From Talinum fruticosum (Eukaryota > Streptophyta > Magnoliopsida > Caryophyllales > Talinaceae), in the NCBI GenBank assembly GCA_021018815.1, contig JAITYX010000026.1, positions 7,626,001-7,690,000 of the forward strand: a stretch of 64,000 nt of DNA, written 5' to 3'. The position numbers were made by a program, and so were the translations under genes. Shown here piece after piece: positions 1 through 11,680 of the stretch; within the stretch, counting starts at the first letter, position 1, and each line of letters opens with the position of its first letter. The notes under the pieces were generated by a model. It searched no databases, was not told where the DNA came from, and saw nothing but the letters and a program-made list of their open reading frames with translations.

Positions 1-899
1 TCTTTTCCGAATTCTAAATTTTAGCTAAGGTTTTCGAGAGGCAGCCCCCAAAGGAGACTCAAGAACATTCAATTCTAATTTTCTACTTCAAGTTTATGTA
101 TGATTAAATCGCTTCAAGTTTTTATTCGGTAATCGTAATTTCTTCTCTTTATCTTTTCTTCACAATTTCTCTTCGTTTCTCCATGGCTATGTTCCCTAAA
201 TTCTGTCAATTGTTTAGTATCATGTTTAGGGGCTAATTTCTCTTCTTAGGTTGGGATTGATCCCTATTATGCCTTGATAATCATGAATTGAATGACAATT
301 GAATTGTTCTATGCTTGTTAGGTTAGAATTCATTTCGCTCATCACTTTTTCATTGATTTCCTCGAAAGAGGACACATATATTTTTATAAGGGTTTTGTAA
401 ACATCGAAAGATGAAAACTTACCTAGAATGACGTTGTGAGCGTTTAGAACTTCATTATGAAAATAATTAAGGTTTTAATCGGGGTTGTGAGATTCATTCT
501 TTATGATTTTGCTCTTTGTTAATCCTATGAAAATATGTGATTAGATTGTGCAAGATTAGTCTTTGACCTTCGAATGTAGGCGAAGATAGGTTTAATTTGG
601 TGTCTCCCCTTTTAAACTGCTAGCATAGGCAAATCTCAAGCGGTATTTGATGTTGATTTCAGGCATAGTAGTGTGATTAATCCCAATCTAAGGCTTGTTT
701 ATTCATTGATCTCTCATAGTTATTTTGTTTTTAGTTGAATCTAAAATCGAAATCACTCGTCGAACTGAGTTTTTACCTAGATTAGAGTTTTTAGGTGGAT
801 TTAGTAATTGAAAACGAGTTCCTTGTGGACACGACCCCGTACTTGCCGATTCCTAGCTATAGCTACACCGTCCACTTGTGGTAAATATTTCTCTCAACA
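1..899 (+). repeat. 5' LTR, 3' portion (Athila/Tat-like)
   Basis: This AT-rich non-coding sequence ends in a block typical of Athila/Tat LTRs (CGACCCCGTACTTGCC around 833-847, then a CACTTGTGG stretch and a terminal CAACA). The tRNA primer site follows seven bases later. The start of the LTR is outside the window. Confidence 0.7.
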
Positions 900-905
900 A
901 GTTTT

Positions 906-923
906 TGGCGCCGTTGCCGGGGA
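906..923 (+). other. Primer binding site, tRNA-Asp type
   Basis: TGGCGCCGTTGCCGGGGA is complementary to the 3' end of plant tRNA-Asp, the usual minus-strand primer of Athila/Tat elements. It lies just after the predicted LTR end and fixes the element's plus orientation. Confidence 0.85.
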
Positions 924-1164
924 ACTTTGTTCTTTTGAGTACTAAATTTGCTTTAAGACTTGAAACTAGGTCTGGTTGTCTTGTCTCAAGCACCTATCTT
1001 TTCTTGATTTACTGCTTGAACCTGTTTACACTCGGTATAGTTCTTGTTTTTGCATGCGTAGGAGGAGTTGAAGAGGAAGAGAAATTGTCCCGTTTGACCC
1101 CGAAATCAAAGCAACAACAAGATCAATCAGCGCAGCTGCGAGAAGGCGGAGAAGAGAGGAAAGA

Positions 1165-2538
1165 ATGGTGGAACAAGGGCCACAACCGAGACCGCTAGGG
1201 GACTATGCCATCCCTAGTGCGTTCGGGGCAATTTCGGCCATCGTTGGGCCGAATGTCGCTGCAGAGGACTTTGAGGTGAAGATGTCGCTCATTCACTTTG
1301 TGCAGCAAAATGCATTTGGAGGGCTTCCTAGCGAAAATGTCATCCGACACATCAACTCCTTCTTGGAGAAGTGTGGAACTGTGAAGATCAACAACTTCAC
1401 CCATGAAGCCCTCCGCCTTAAGCTCTTTCCCTTCTCCTTAAAGGATAGAGCCAAGGATTGGTTGTTGAATGAGGACCCCAACAAGGATGCCACTTGGGAA
1501 GCTTTGTCAACGGCGTTCATGGCAAAGTTCTTTCCCCAAGTAAGACCGCTAAATTGCGAAACACCATCTCCACCTTTTGCTTGGAGGACAAAGAGTCACT
1601 TTATGAGGCTTGGGAGCATTACAAGGATCTCCAAAAGAAGTGTCCTCACCATGGCATTCTCGAATGGATGCTCCTGCAGACTTTCTACAATGGACCACCT
1701 CCTCGTATTCGGATTTCTATAGATGCAGCCGCAGGAGGTGCCCTAATGGCTAAGGGTGAAAGTGAAGCCAAGGCTCTTATTGAGAACATGGCTTCCAACA
1801 GCTTATCATTGGGATAGTGAGAAGTCGGTTACGAAGAAAGGAGGGATGCATGAGATTGATTCTATAGCCCTCCTAGCTAGCAAAGTGGAGGCTCTCGATC
1901 GAAGTTAGAACCGAGTGAATGCAGTGTCTACTTTCAGTGGTTCCTCAAGTGCTGCAAATGAGGGATATGTAGTTTGTGAGATATGTGGAGTGCAAGGACA
2001 TGTGGCCGCTGAGTACCAAGTTGATTTCCAAACTGTTGAGCAAGCCAATGTCTTGCGAAACTTCAATTCTAGACCACAAAATGATCCATTCTCTCAAACC
2101 TACAACCCTGGATTGAGGAATCACCTTAATTTTTCTTACAGGAATAACAATCCTATGCCACCTGGTTTTCAGCCTAGGGCCTCCTTCAATCCAAGCACCT
2201 CAAACCCTACCTCGAAGTCAAATCTAGAGAGCCTCATGGAAAGCTTCATTCAAACTTAGTCTAGAACAAATAAGGCCTTAGGTGAATCTATTAAGAAATT
2301 GACTTCTAAGTTTGAGAGCATGTCTACCCACCACAAGATCTTGGAGACCCAAATATCCCAAATAGCCCAACAAGTGAGCCATCTTTCTAGACCTCAAGGG
2401 CATTTGTTGGGCCAGCTAGAGATCAATCTTAGGGCCCATGTCAATGCTGTTCAAACCTGTAGTGTAGAGTTAGTAGAGAGTCCTGTTATGATTTTGCAGG
2501 AAGACAAGCACAATACTACTCATGTTGATCGAGCATAG
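1165..2538 (+). pseudogene. Athila/Tat-like gag remnant
   Basis: The first ATG frame (1165) carries a Retrotrans_gag core: SFLEKCGTVKINNF, then RLKLFPFSLKDRAKDWL, then FMAKFF (about residues 65-125). A frameshift near 1540 moves the continuation (TAKLRNTISTFC, later ALIENMASNS) to another frame, which stops at 1817. After further breaks, a zinc knuckle at about 1975-2015 reads CEICGVQGHVAAEY, so the last metal-binding Cys is replaced by Tyr. A proline/asparagine-rich tail follows (YNPGLRNHLNFSY, MPPGFQP), typical of Athila Gag, and then a Q-rich coiled segment to 2538. In an intact element this would be the nucleocapsid precursor that packages element RNA. It cannot be made as one protein here. 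Confidence 0.8.
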
Positions 2539-2639
2539 CCCAATTCGGAGTTCGAGATGAGCATGCCTCCAAAACACCTCCTGTACGCCCATATCGGTCA
2601 CTCGTACCATATCCTTAAAGATTGTTAGAGCCTCGATTT

Positions 2640-3438
2640 TTGAAATTTGTTGATATGTTGAAGAAGGTCTACATCAACATGCCATTCTTGGAGGCTATCA
2701 AGGAGACACCCTCCTATCTTAAGTTTTTAAGGGAGATTCTCTCCAAGAAGACTAGGTTGGAGGATGTTTCGTAATAAGCATGGGGAGGTGTGTAGTACGG
2801 CTTTGCAAAGCAAGTCACCTTCTAAGCTGCACGATCCGGGAAGTTTTCTATTCCCTGCTCAATCAAGAGAGTGGAGATTGATAAAGCCCTTTGTGATATA
2901 GGAGCAAGTGTGAGCATAATGCCACTTCCACTCTACAGGAAGCTTCAGCTAGGTGATCTGCAACCCACCAATATCTCTATTTAACTCGCAGATCAGTCTG
3001 TTCGGTGCCCCGTGGGTATTCTGGAGGATGTACCTATTCAAGTAGGGAAGTTTGTTGTTCTTTGCGATTTTGTGGTGATGGATATGGATGAGAGCATCCG
3101 AGCTCCCTATTATCTTAGGGAGACCATTTTCGGCAACTGCAGGAGCTGTGATCGATGTAGCTGCAGGGAAGATCTCCTTTCACATCTGTGGTGAAAGTGT
3201 TGATTTCTTCCTCCTACCACCACCTGCACCCTTGGCTCCTGTTCCCAGCCCTTTAGTTGATTTGATATCTACACATTGGATGAGCCACGCACGCCGACCT
3301 GCTCCACCGGACTTGCCCACCGAAGCCGATGTTCGGTTCGCTCGGAGTATTGATCATGATGAGGAGGTAGTGAATTTCATGTCACAAGTCCATTCTTCAC
3401 TTTATCCTTATCCCCAGTCCTCATTGTCTACCGTTTGA
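2640..3438 (+). pseudogene. Athila/Tat-like aspartic protease remnant
   Basis: A linker (VDMLKKVYINMPFLEA at about 2650-2700) leads into a pepsin-like retroelement protease. The active-site region reads ALCDIGASVSIMPLPLY (about 2887-2937), with Asp-Ile-Gly in place of Asp-Ser/Thr-Gly. Later pieces (VGKFVVLCDFVVMDM, ELPIILGRPF) are the flap and the second hydrophobic strand. Stops and frame changes break it, for example a TAA near 2982. The reading ends at the TGA at 3436-3438, and no polymerase follows. The protease would mature Gag; here it is non-functional. Confidence 0.75.
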
Positions 3439-5401
3439 GGTAAGGGTCAAGCTTAAGGACCTTAAACAAGTGCTTCTTGCGAGGCAACCCAAGCATTTTT
3501 ATTGCTTTACAAAAAACAAAAAAAATATATCCCTCCCTCCCACCCTTATTACAATTTCTCGTTGTTTGTAGGCTTTCTTCCCTTTCCTTTCTTTTCTTGC
3601 CCTTTTTCATTGAGGACAATGCAAGAGTTAAGCATGGGGAGTAGCTTGCAGCTGTTGGATGATGTTTTAAGGATGGTAGGGATGGATTTGCATTCATTTA
3701 GGTTGCATTCGTGTAGTTTCTTAAGATTACGTTTTCATTTTTTCACCTTTCCGTTTATCATGTAGTCCTAAGCATATAGGTTAGAATCTTTGCATTACTT
3801 ACATTTTTGTTCTTCTTTTTGATCTTGACTCATTTGAGGAATTATGGAGGAGGGAAATTCATAAACTTTTGAGGTAAACACGCTCCATCCCTTCTTTCAT
3901 TCTCTTCTATGTGAGGTATCTTTGTTAGTTAGCTTTTATTGCTTTTTAAAAAAAAAAATTTAAATCCCAAAAACAGCTTTGAAAACCCCTCTCGTGATGA
4001 TGATGTGAATTGTGATAGTTGATCTTTGGGCGTGATTGTGCATGATTTGATTGCCCATTCTTGGTAGAAACTTTGTGTGGAAATGAACTTGCGAATGAAT
4101 TTGATTGTGATGTCTTGAGTTGCTTGCCGGTGTCTTTGAGAATTTCTTTGCATGATTGGTAAACTTGAACATGTGGTATATCTTTGGGCTAGTTGTTGAT
4201 TGTGGTGGACAAGCCCGCAAGACTTTGAGCCTTATAGATTAATTCACCAATTTTAGTCTCATGTTTCATTCTTTGTGTGACACTTCCTTTGTGTATACCT
4301 CTAGAACTTGATCTATTTCTCTTTGAGACCACACTTGGCATATGCATTGTGTAATATGATAGAGGCATTCGTTTGTTTTCAAGCTACATGAGCTAAAAAG
4401 CCATCCCATTCATTTGTACCATTTTGCTACCCCTTTGAGTTTTAACCTCGTTTCTTGATACACCTACACCCACTTTACCTTTGGCCTTTATACATTTCCT
4501 CCACCAAAGCCGGATCTAGTGGAGCAATACTTATTGGGTAGTTTTGGTTTGAATGATGGAGTGTCTCATTCAGTTTGTAGTTTGATTTGAGGATTCATGT
4601 TGAAAAAAACGATAAGTTCCCCTTTTAGACTCTTTTGGAATTGAGTAGTGTTTATGATCCCCATGCCAATTATATCTATTCCTGAAAATTTTGAATATTT
4701 AAAAAAAAAAAGAAAAAAAAAAGAAAAGAAGTGAAGAAATAAGTGGTTGGCATGTGGAAAGTTCAAAAAGTTGTATGCTCATTTCAAAAGTTGTTTTAAA
4801 GCATGTCTGTGCTTAAAGAGGTGAATTGGGAGAAAGTTTTTAGTCATGTTTGAAAGTGTTTTTTGCTCCTTAGTTGTTAGACCTCGGCTATTTAGCTCCA
4901 CATATCCCAAATTGGTTCCCCTTTCTACCAATGAACCTTGGCCACGTTACAAGCTTTGAAAGACCTCTTGCTTGCACTTACATTTTTCCTCTATAGTGGT
5001 GGAGAATGAGAATATGACCAAGCCTATGGTAGGTTGTGTTTTGGAAAGAGATGTTGAGAGAAACCTCAAAAGAAATTTCAAAAGAGATGGAGTAATCCAC
5101 ATTTCCTAAAGTGAGGTTCCACCGGTCAAACTAGTTCGCCATTTGTTTGAGGGCGTCATGAGTGTGATTGTAGTTCAACATAAGACAATTGTGCATTGTG
5201 ACCAAGCATTGTAGTCTTTGAAGTTTTCAGGCTAGTTTTCATGGAAGTATGATACTTTCAATAGGTTGTCTTTGTGCATCGCCATCCCTATTGATTAAAC
5301 TGTTAACTCGTGACCCGAGGAGGGTGAATGCGAGGTTTTAACCCCGAGATCGTTAATTGATAGTCTTGCTTGAGGACAAGCAAGAGCTAAGCATGGTGGA
5401 G
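3439..5401 (+). other. 3' non-coding tract of the Athila/Tat-like element
   Basis: I find no credible coding sequence here. Two related motifs bracket the tract: TTGAGGACAATGCAAG (about 3612) and TTGAGGACAAGCAAG (about 5373). Each is followed by AAGCATGG and a purine run, the form that precedes the polypurine tract in Athila/Tat elements. Poly(A)-rich runs occur at about 3948-3957 and 4700-4730. The second motif is the likely plus-strand primer for the 3' LTR. Confidence 0.6.
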
Positions 5402-5910
5402 TTTTTAAACCTCATTTTTGTCGGTTTTTAAGGCATTATTTAACCCAATTCCATGATGATTTCAATGATATTTATTTAGTTTTGGGTTAGATCTTACTCA
5501 TTTTCTCTTTATCGTCACCTAAGCTCGTAAATCTCTTTATTACAGGTTTTTAGGGCTTAAATTTGAGAGATTCGAGGTAAAATTAATGAAAAGCGATGAA
5601 GAGAAGAGTCCGGGCTCAAGAGGAGGCAAGAAAGAAGCCTAAAACACATCAAGAGAAGTCGCACGGCCCTACGTGCGAAGTTGCACAGCCGTGCGGATCA
5701 ACACGCAAAGGACCCGAAGTTAAGAAAGGCCGCACGGCCCCTGTGCGCATCTCGCACGGCCATGCAAAAAGCTACGGAATTTAGAGTCGTGCACGGCACC
5801 CGTGCTTGAATCTGCACGGCCGTGCGAAACAGTAGAGAGTTCGAGTCTTCGCACGACTAGCTAAGGCGACGAAGTGGCCCTAATAAAAATCTCATAATGA
5901 GATTTTAATT
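5402..5910 (+). repeat. 3' LTR, 5' portion (Athila/Tat-like), truncated
   Basis: It begins just after the polypurine motif with TTAAACCTCATTTTTG. It runs through a region of CG-rich dyads (5655-5870) and ends in AT-rich sequence where a different LTR-like block starts (5911). The back part matching bases 1-899 of the window is absent, so this LTR is interrupted or truncated. Confidence 0.6.
5655..5870 (+). repeat. CG-rich dyad repeats inside the LTR
   Basis: There are three imperfect units of about 55-60 bp, each pairing a GCACGGCC-type half with a GTGC half (for example GCACGGCCGTGCG near 5813-5825, and GCACGGCCCTACGTGCG near 5660). Each unit can fold on itself. Such dyads occur in the LTRs of several plant gypsy families; their role here is unknown. 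Confidence 0.6.
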
Positions 5911-8634
5911 TGTGAACATCATTATTAAAACAAAATTAAAAGTAACAATAAAAGAAAACAAAATAAGTAAATAAAGAAATAAATCAAAATAATAAAATAA
6001 CCAAATTAGATTTTTTTCTAAGGAAAAATCCAGAGAAAGAATTCTCCGGAATATGTTAGACGACTTAAAAATACATTCAGGCTCATCCTCTCTCTCCCTT
6101 GCTCCTTCGTCCTCCTCTTTCCCCTGCCTCCTCTGCATCACCCTTGCCTCACCACTCCTCTCTGCTGCTGCCTCCCGGTCCGGCCACTGACGCCACCAAC
6201 GCCGGCCGAAGCCGGACGCTAGGCGCCGCCGGCGGCGCCCTTCTCACACCCCTTCGTGTTCTCTCTCTCTCTCCCTCGCGCCCCGCTGCCGCCCTGCCTC
6301 TGCAAGCCTTCCCTCGGTCGCGCCGGTTCGGCGACCGGGCACCGCCAACGCCGGGCGAGGGTCGACGCCGGCACCGGTCGAGGCAACCGGCATCCCTCCC
6401 TCACGCTAGCGCTCTCTCTTCTCGCCTCGCTCGCGCACGAGTGCGCGCTCCGCCTCACCTCTGCCGCGAGCCACCCGTTGACCACCCAAAAATAGCGGCG
6501 GCCACCGGAGCCAGCTGCCGTCCCTCGCCTGGCGGTCGCCGGGCAGCTACCACTTACCACCGTCTCAAGTCTCTGCCGCTCCTTCCCGGCTTCCTCCTCC
6601 TTGAATTCGAAGGTAAAACTCTAGACCCTAAATTATCAATTTTATTATCTATTTGAGCATTTCTAACTGTAAATTGAAGTATGATTAGAAATATATTTGT
6701 GGAGTGAATTCAAAGATTAAATTGGGAAAATTCGAATTGGTGTGAATAATCGAGTTGTGGCATCCCAATGGATTGGTTGTGTATTGTATGAATAAGAACG
6801 AATGTGATTCTTGTGGGGAGATTATGGATTAGTGAATGAGTTTGGGAGATGTTTATTATAGAATTGGGTAAATTGATAAATTTATTATATGTTGGAAATG
6901 GTTATATTGAACAAATGAATGAGAATGTGTATGTAGACAAGTGAAATTAAGCAATGTGTAAGTGTAGACATGTGAGGGAGATTTGAACATTAAGCATACC
7001 TAATAGTGGTTGTGAATGTACGGGTTATGATGTTAACATGGTGTATGTACGGGTTTTGAACAATTTGGTGGAATTGTTACATTTTGCAAATAGCTAGAAT
7101 TGAACACAAAGGAAGAAAAAAATGTGCAGGGAGGATGAGGTCGGATAATAGATTGTGTAAGAGGCATGGGGGACATCCGAACACTTGGTATGCTTAATTT
7201 GGATATGAATACGAGTTCTGTCGAGGAAATAACGTTTAGGCACTTAAAATGGTGTATATGTATGAATTTTGGGCGATTCGGCAAAGTTGTGAAACCTTCC
7301 GATGGAAGGGCATTTGATGGATTAATTAATTATTTAACTATGGGTTTTGACTGCAGAGAAGGGAGAAGTGAGGAAGGAATTAAGAATAAGTGTTGTGTAT
7401 ATATGTACACTATTTTTCAATCCAAGTCAACTAGCAAATCGAATAACACCAACATCATTGGGTATTTAGTTAACCTAATCAACTCCTTTAATTAATATAA
7501 GTTGTATTCAATAATTGAAACGGAATCAACGCAGATAAAGCTGAGTAATACAAACATTAGTTAATCGATTTTCATACGAATATATGAAATGAAATAAATT
7601 GTTAAAGCTTATACAAACTCAAGCATTAAAACTCAAGAAAACATCATTAACCCTAGAAATCTATTTTAAATAGAAGCGAGGCTACTTCCGTTGCCGAATA
7701 GCTGGTGACTCAAATTTCGCAAAAGGGGAGAAACAAATATTCTCGGTTCGAGTACGTTCATTGCACTGTACCTTTCGAAAACTCACATGTTTCATCAAAT
7801 CTCAACATTTCTCATATATGCAATTAATAATGAATCATTTACAAGGCAAGTTTTGCCACCTAATTAAGTGGTCCCCGCCCAATTATCAATTACCAACGGC
7901 TTAGGCCCGCCAATTATACCCGCGTGCGGCGTCAACTCGGGTTATCGGTCGGCCGGGGGTGACACCTATTCAACGATCATATCAATTACCAAGGGGTTCC
8001 ACTTCCGGATAATAACCGGCAAGCAATTTTACTCATATTCTCTCCCCCGATTTCAAACTAAAATGAATTGAAATGCGCGCGCTCAATTAAAATATTTTCA
8101 AAGTTGTTTTACAGTGCAGGAATGTTCGTACTGAGTTTCGACTCATTCTTCGAAATATTTCACTATTTTTGTTTTTAGGGAAAGCATGTGTGAACAGCTC
8201 ATTGCCTAGGAGGTCTGCCGCAAGCAAAACTTAGCTGGAAATATCGTTATCACCGATCCGTGATGGACCTAGAAGCTCACAGTGATTTTTCTCCGCATCG
8301 GGTTTTGGGTTTGCCCTTGGAAGGTATTACATATGGCATATTTTCGGATAGTCCGTTGCAGGGGTTTGCATAATGTATAAAATGTGACAAAAATGTATGT
8401 TGGGAGTTGGTTTAATGATGTGGTATAATTTAACTCTTTGGGACACCAATATTTACTCTTATCGGGACTCGTATAAGCGTAAGTAGTTGAAGCAAGCCTT
8501 CTTATATACATTCTATTTAGCCTGGTCCTATTTCTAGGACGGCGGTAACGCCTCCGGTCGTTAACTTCCGCTGCGACCATACTTCATATTCTCTAATCGG
8601 GGATTATTAAGTAATGGTGGTTGGGGGCATTACA
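5911..8634 (+). repeat. Candidate solo LTR of a chromovirus-like element
   Basis: The block starts TGTGAACATC and ends GGGGGCATTACA, giving TGT..ACA ends. It is 2,724 bp, close to the 2,744-2,755 bp of the chromovirus LTRs further along. Like them it has a GC-rich, pyrimidine/purine-skewed patch in its first third (about 6090-6600) and a late CCGG-rich section (about 7860-8030 and 8520-8580). Its sequence is otherwise different, so it would be another family. I find no matching 5-bp duplications (TAATT left, TAAGG right), so the borders are provisional. The open frames across 6099-6656 look like GC-rich low-complexity sequence, not a gene. Confidence 0.45.
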
Positions 8635-8721
8635 TAAGGAAAGTGATTTTGTTGACGAATCGTTGATATATCCAATACTACATTCATACTTTTCTAACAA
8701 TCTTAAGACCTATTTTGTACG

Positions 8722-9390
8722 ATGACAACAATTTGTGAAATGACTTTAAACTATCAAAAGTTGGAAGGGTTTGAAGGTGTGGACTTTCAACATTGGCAAA
8801 AGAAGATGCACTTCCTCCTCACAACCCTCAAGATTGTATATGTCCCGAACACTCCCTAGCGAGCGAAACCGAAGAGGAGACTTTGGAATAATCCCGCAAA
8901 AGGTTGAAGTGGGAGAATGACGACTCCATCCATCGGGGACACGTCTTAAATGACATGTCTAATACCTTGTTTGATGTCTACCAGAGTGTCAACTCTGCCA
9001 AGGAACTTTGGGAGGCCTTGGAGAGCAAATACATGGCTGAAGCTATATCTAGGAAGAACTTCCTTGTTAGTCAATTTAATAATTATAAGATGGTTGAAAA
9101 ACGTTCTATTTTAGACCAAGTGCGGGAGATTCAATGTATCTTAAGTAACTTTAAGCAATGTAAGATGCACGTGGACGAGTCTACGGTAGTTTCTTCTATA
9201 GTAGACAAAGCTGCCCCCTCCTTCTTGGAAAGGCACTAAAGGAACTTTAAAGCATTAGAAAAAGGAAATGACCCTTAAGGATTTGGCTAACCATCTTCGT
9301 ATAGAAGAAGAGCTTTGTATGCGGGATGAATCAAAGAAGCATGCCTCCAAGATTCATGTGGTAGGGGATGGTGAGCTAAGCCATGGATAG
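8722..9390 (+). pseudogene. Copia gag remnant (UBN2 type)
   Basis: The ATG at 8722 opens a frame with MTLNYQKLEGFEG and then HWQKKMHFLLTTLK, the N-terminal signature of copia Gag. It stops near 8858. After a frame change the core continues as AKELWEALESKYMAEA and FNNYKMVEKRSILDQV to the stop at 9237, and then breaks again (DLANHLR-like, about 9280). This is the capsid precursor of a copia element and cannot give a full protein. Confidence 0.75.
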
Positions 9391-9449
9391 AAACTACCAA
9401 ATAAGAAGAGGCCTAACAAGGACTATGGCAATAAGGGCAACAAGAAGGC

Positions 9450-11164
9450 TAAAGTGGTTTATTGGGAATGCAACAAAATAGGCCATAAGAAGAGAGACTG
9501 CGCCTTTTGGAAGAAAAGGCATCGACTAAACAACATTGTGGCCATGATTGTTGATCAAGTCAACCTTGTCCATAGTGACAATGATTGGTGGGTTGATTTA
9601 GGTGCTTCAAGGCATGTGTGCAATGACCGCTCTTTCTTTAATACTTTTGAAGGCATGGGTGATGGATTGGCTCTCTACATGGGAAACACTACTAAGGCCG
9701 ATTTCCTCGGTAAAAGTCAAATATATTTAGTTTTCGCTTCGGAAAAACTCCTACTTTGAATAATGTGTATTATGCTCCAAAAGTAAGAAAGAATCTTGTA
9801 TCGGTACTATTCTCAATAGGTTTGGCTTTAAGCAAGTGTATGAAGCCGATAAGTTTATTCTGTCTAAGGGTGGCGTCTTTGTGGGAAGGAATATTTATGT
9901 GACGACGTGTTTAAGCTTAATGTTGTTAATGCTTCTAGTAGTAATGATAAGATGAATGATTCCGCTTACATGCTTGTTTCTTCTTCTTCTTCTCTATGGC
10001 ATAATCTGTTTGGACATGTTCATTATAAGAGAATAAAAGAAATGTCTAGACTTTACTTGATTCCTAATTTTGATGGAACGATAGAGAAGTGCAAAACATG
10101 GATGTTAACAAAGATTACTAGAAGTTCTTTTCCTAATGTTTAAAAAATCACAAAATTACTTGATTTAATTCATAGTGACTTGGGTGTTTTTTATAGCACT
10201 CCTCCTATTGGTGGGAAGAAATAACACCAAATTATCATTATCATGATCAGCAAGATGAGGACCACTAGAAGAAATAACAGTGATGTGAGCACGATTAAAG
10301 AAATTACATATGTCACATTTAGTGATGATTACTCAAGATATTGCCAAGTTTATCTTTTGCATTCTAAAGATAAAGCACTAGACAAGTTTAGGATCTTTAA
10401 AACTGAAATTGAGTTGCATTGTGAAACATCTATTAAGCATTTAAGATGCAATAGGGGTGGAGAATATTATGAACCAAGTTATTTCCAATTAACCAGTATA
10501 ATCCATAAAACTATCGCACCTTATACACCACAACAAAATGGTGTGGCTGAAAGCAAAAATAGAACCTTAACTAAAATAGTAAATGTTATGCTTCTAAATC
10601 CTATTTAAGTGATGGCTTGGGGTGAAGTAATGCTCACAACATGTTACATCTTAAATAGAGTCCCTAGTAAGAGGAGTTACATTACCCCATATGAGTTTTG
10701 GAATGAAAGGAAACCAAACCTGAATTATTTCGAGTTTGGGGATGTAAGCTTATTGTAAGAGTCCTCAAACCCAAGAAAAGATAATTGGGAGAAAGTGGAA
10801 TTAAGGGAATTTTTATACGTTATGTTGAACACAGCAAAACCTATAGGTTTGTTGTCATTGAACCAAATCATTTCATAATTGTTAACATCGTAATTGAATC
10901 AATAGACATAATATTTGATGAAATAAGGTTTCATCAATTCCTAAACCCAAATATATTCCAAACACTATAACTTCTTGTAATTTTTAAGAACAAGGAGACA
11001 TAGTTGAGTTAAGAAGAAGCAAGTAGATTAGAAAGGAGAAATCATTTGGTTCTAATTTCTACATCTACTTAGTAGAAGGAATAAACGATTCAATTGAAAA
11101 TGAAATTCCTTACATTTATAGCATGGATTCAGACCCTACCTGTTTTCAAGAGGCTATGGAGTCA
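9450..11164 (+). pseudogene. Copia protease-integrase remnant
   Basis: A knuckle at about 9456-9495 reads YWECNKIGHKKRDC, with Tyr where the first Cys is expected. The protease motif is WWVDLGASRHVCNDRSFF (about 9585-9640), with Asp-Leu-Gly at the active site. A GAG-pre-integrase segment follows (SLWHNLFGHVHYKRIKEM, about 9990-10045). The integrase core then shows FSDDYSRYCQVYLL, LRCNRGGEYYE and APYTPQQNGVAESKNRTL (10320-10570), which keep the DDE-region landmarks. Stops at 10142 and 10606 and several frameshifts split it. It ends at the CACTA insertion, where reverse transcriptase should begin. Confidence 0.8.
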
Positions 11165-11187
11165 CAACACTACTACAAATACCACTT

Positions 11188-11405
11188 TTAACGATGGGTC
11201 TTTAATGACGGTTAAAAGGACAAATCGTCATGAAAATTGGACCGGTGGCATTTTTGTAAATAATAGGAACATATGACGATGGTTCTTAAACAAGAACCGT
11301 CATCATAAGTTATCCAAAACATTTAAGGACGGTTTTCTAATAGAACCGTTGTTAAGTGTGACATATAACGACGGTTACGTAATAGAACCGTCGTTATATG
11401 TCTTT
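11188..11405. repeat. Left subterminal dyads of CACTA element 1
   Basis: Three dyads lie in tandem: CGATGGTTC/GAACCGTCATC, GGACGGTTT/GAACCGTTGTT, and ACATATAACGACGGTT/AACCGTCGTTATATGT at about 11361-11401. In CACTA elements, subterminal repeats are the binding sites of the TNPA-type transposase subunit. Here each repeat pair is arranged as a small hairpin. Confidence 0.8.
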
Positions 11406-11429
11406 CGAATACATAAAAACGAGATCCGT

Positions 11430-11680
11430 TGTTTCCACGCCCCACTTGTAACTCTCGTTCTTATCGCTTTCTATAGTTTCGCTTCTCCACGAACTTGCTC
11501 ACCAGATCTAGAAATCGTTCCTCACTGCCAGGTGGATTTTCATTGGTAACCCTCTCCTCATCGAACTCCTCTATCTTAATCTTTAATTTCTTTATAGTTT
11601 CCTCTCGTCTCTCGCCATGTAGATCTCAGCTGTCAAGCCTCTCCTCACCCTCGCCATTGTCGGTTCTTAGGTATGAATCT
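11430..11680 (+). other. Leader-like pyrimidine-rich block inside CACTA element 1
   Basis: This C/T-rich stretch resembles a plant 5' leader and ends near TTCTTAGGTATGAATC, which could be a splice donor (G|GTATGA) leading into AT-rich, intron-like DNA. The short open frames (11349-11549, 11495-11773) match nothing I recognise. It may be the promoter and first exon of the ancestral element or a captured gene end. Confidence 0.3.

Larger units (their letters stand above)
1..5910 (+). mobile_element. Non-autonomous Athila/Tat-like Ty3/gypsy element (gag and protease only)
   Basis: The order is LTR 3' part, tRNA-Asp-type primer site at 906, gag, protease remnant, about 1.9 kb of non-coding 3' tract, a polypurine-type motif at about 5385 and the front part of a second LTR. 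No reverse transcriptase, RNase H or integrase can be read in any frame, so the element fits the TR-GAG/LARD class and would depend on a related autonomous Athila/Tat element. The left LTR begins outside the window, and the right LTR stops at about 5910 where a different LTR-like block starts. The two visible LTR parts are different segments, so their divergence cannot be judged. Confidence 0.8.

Noticed and set aside
3502..3765. Short open frames in the Athila/Tat-like 3' tract (also 3929-4220, 4566-4766)
   Set aside because: Poly-Phe/Ser or Lys-rich text from T- or A-rich DNA, with no conservation signal and no neighbouring coding context.
6099..6656. 185-codon open frame in the GC-rich patch at 6.1-6.6 kb
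   Set aside because: Pro/Ala/Arg/Ser-rich with no recognisable domain, and open on the opposite strand too. It fits a composition effect in an LTR.
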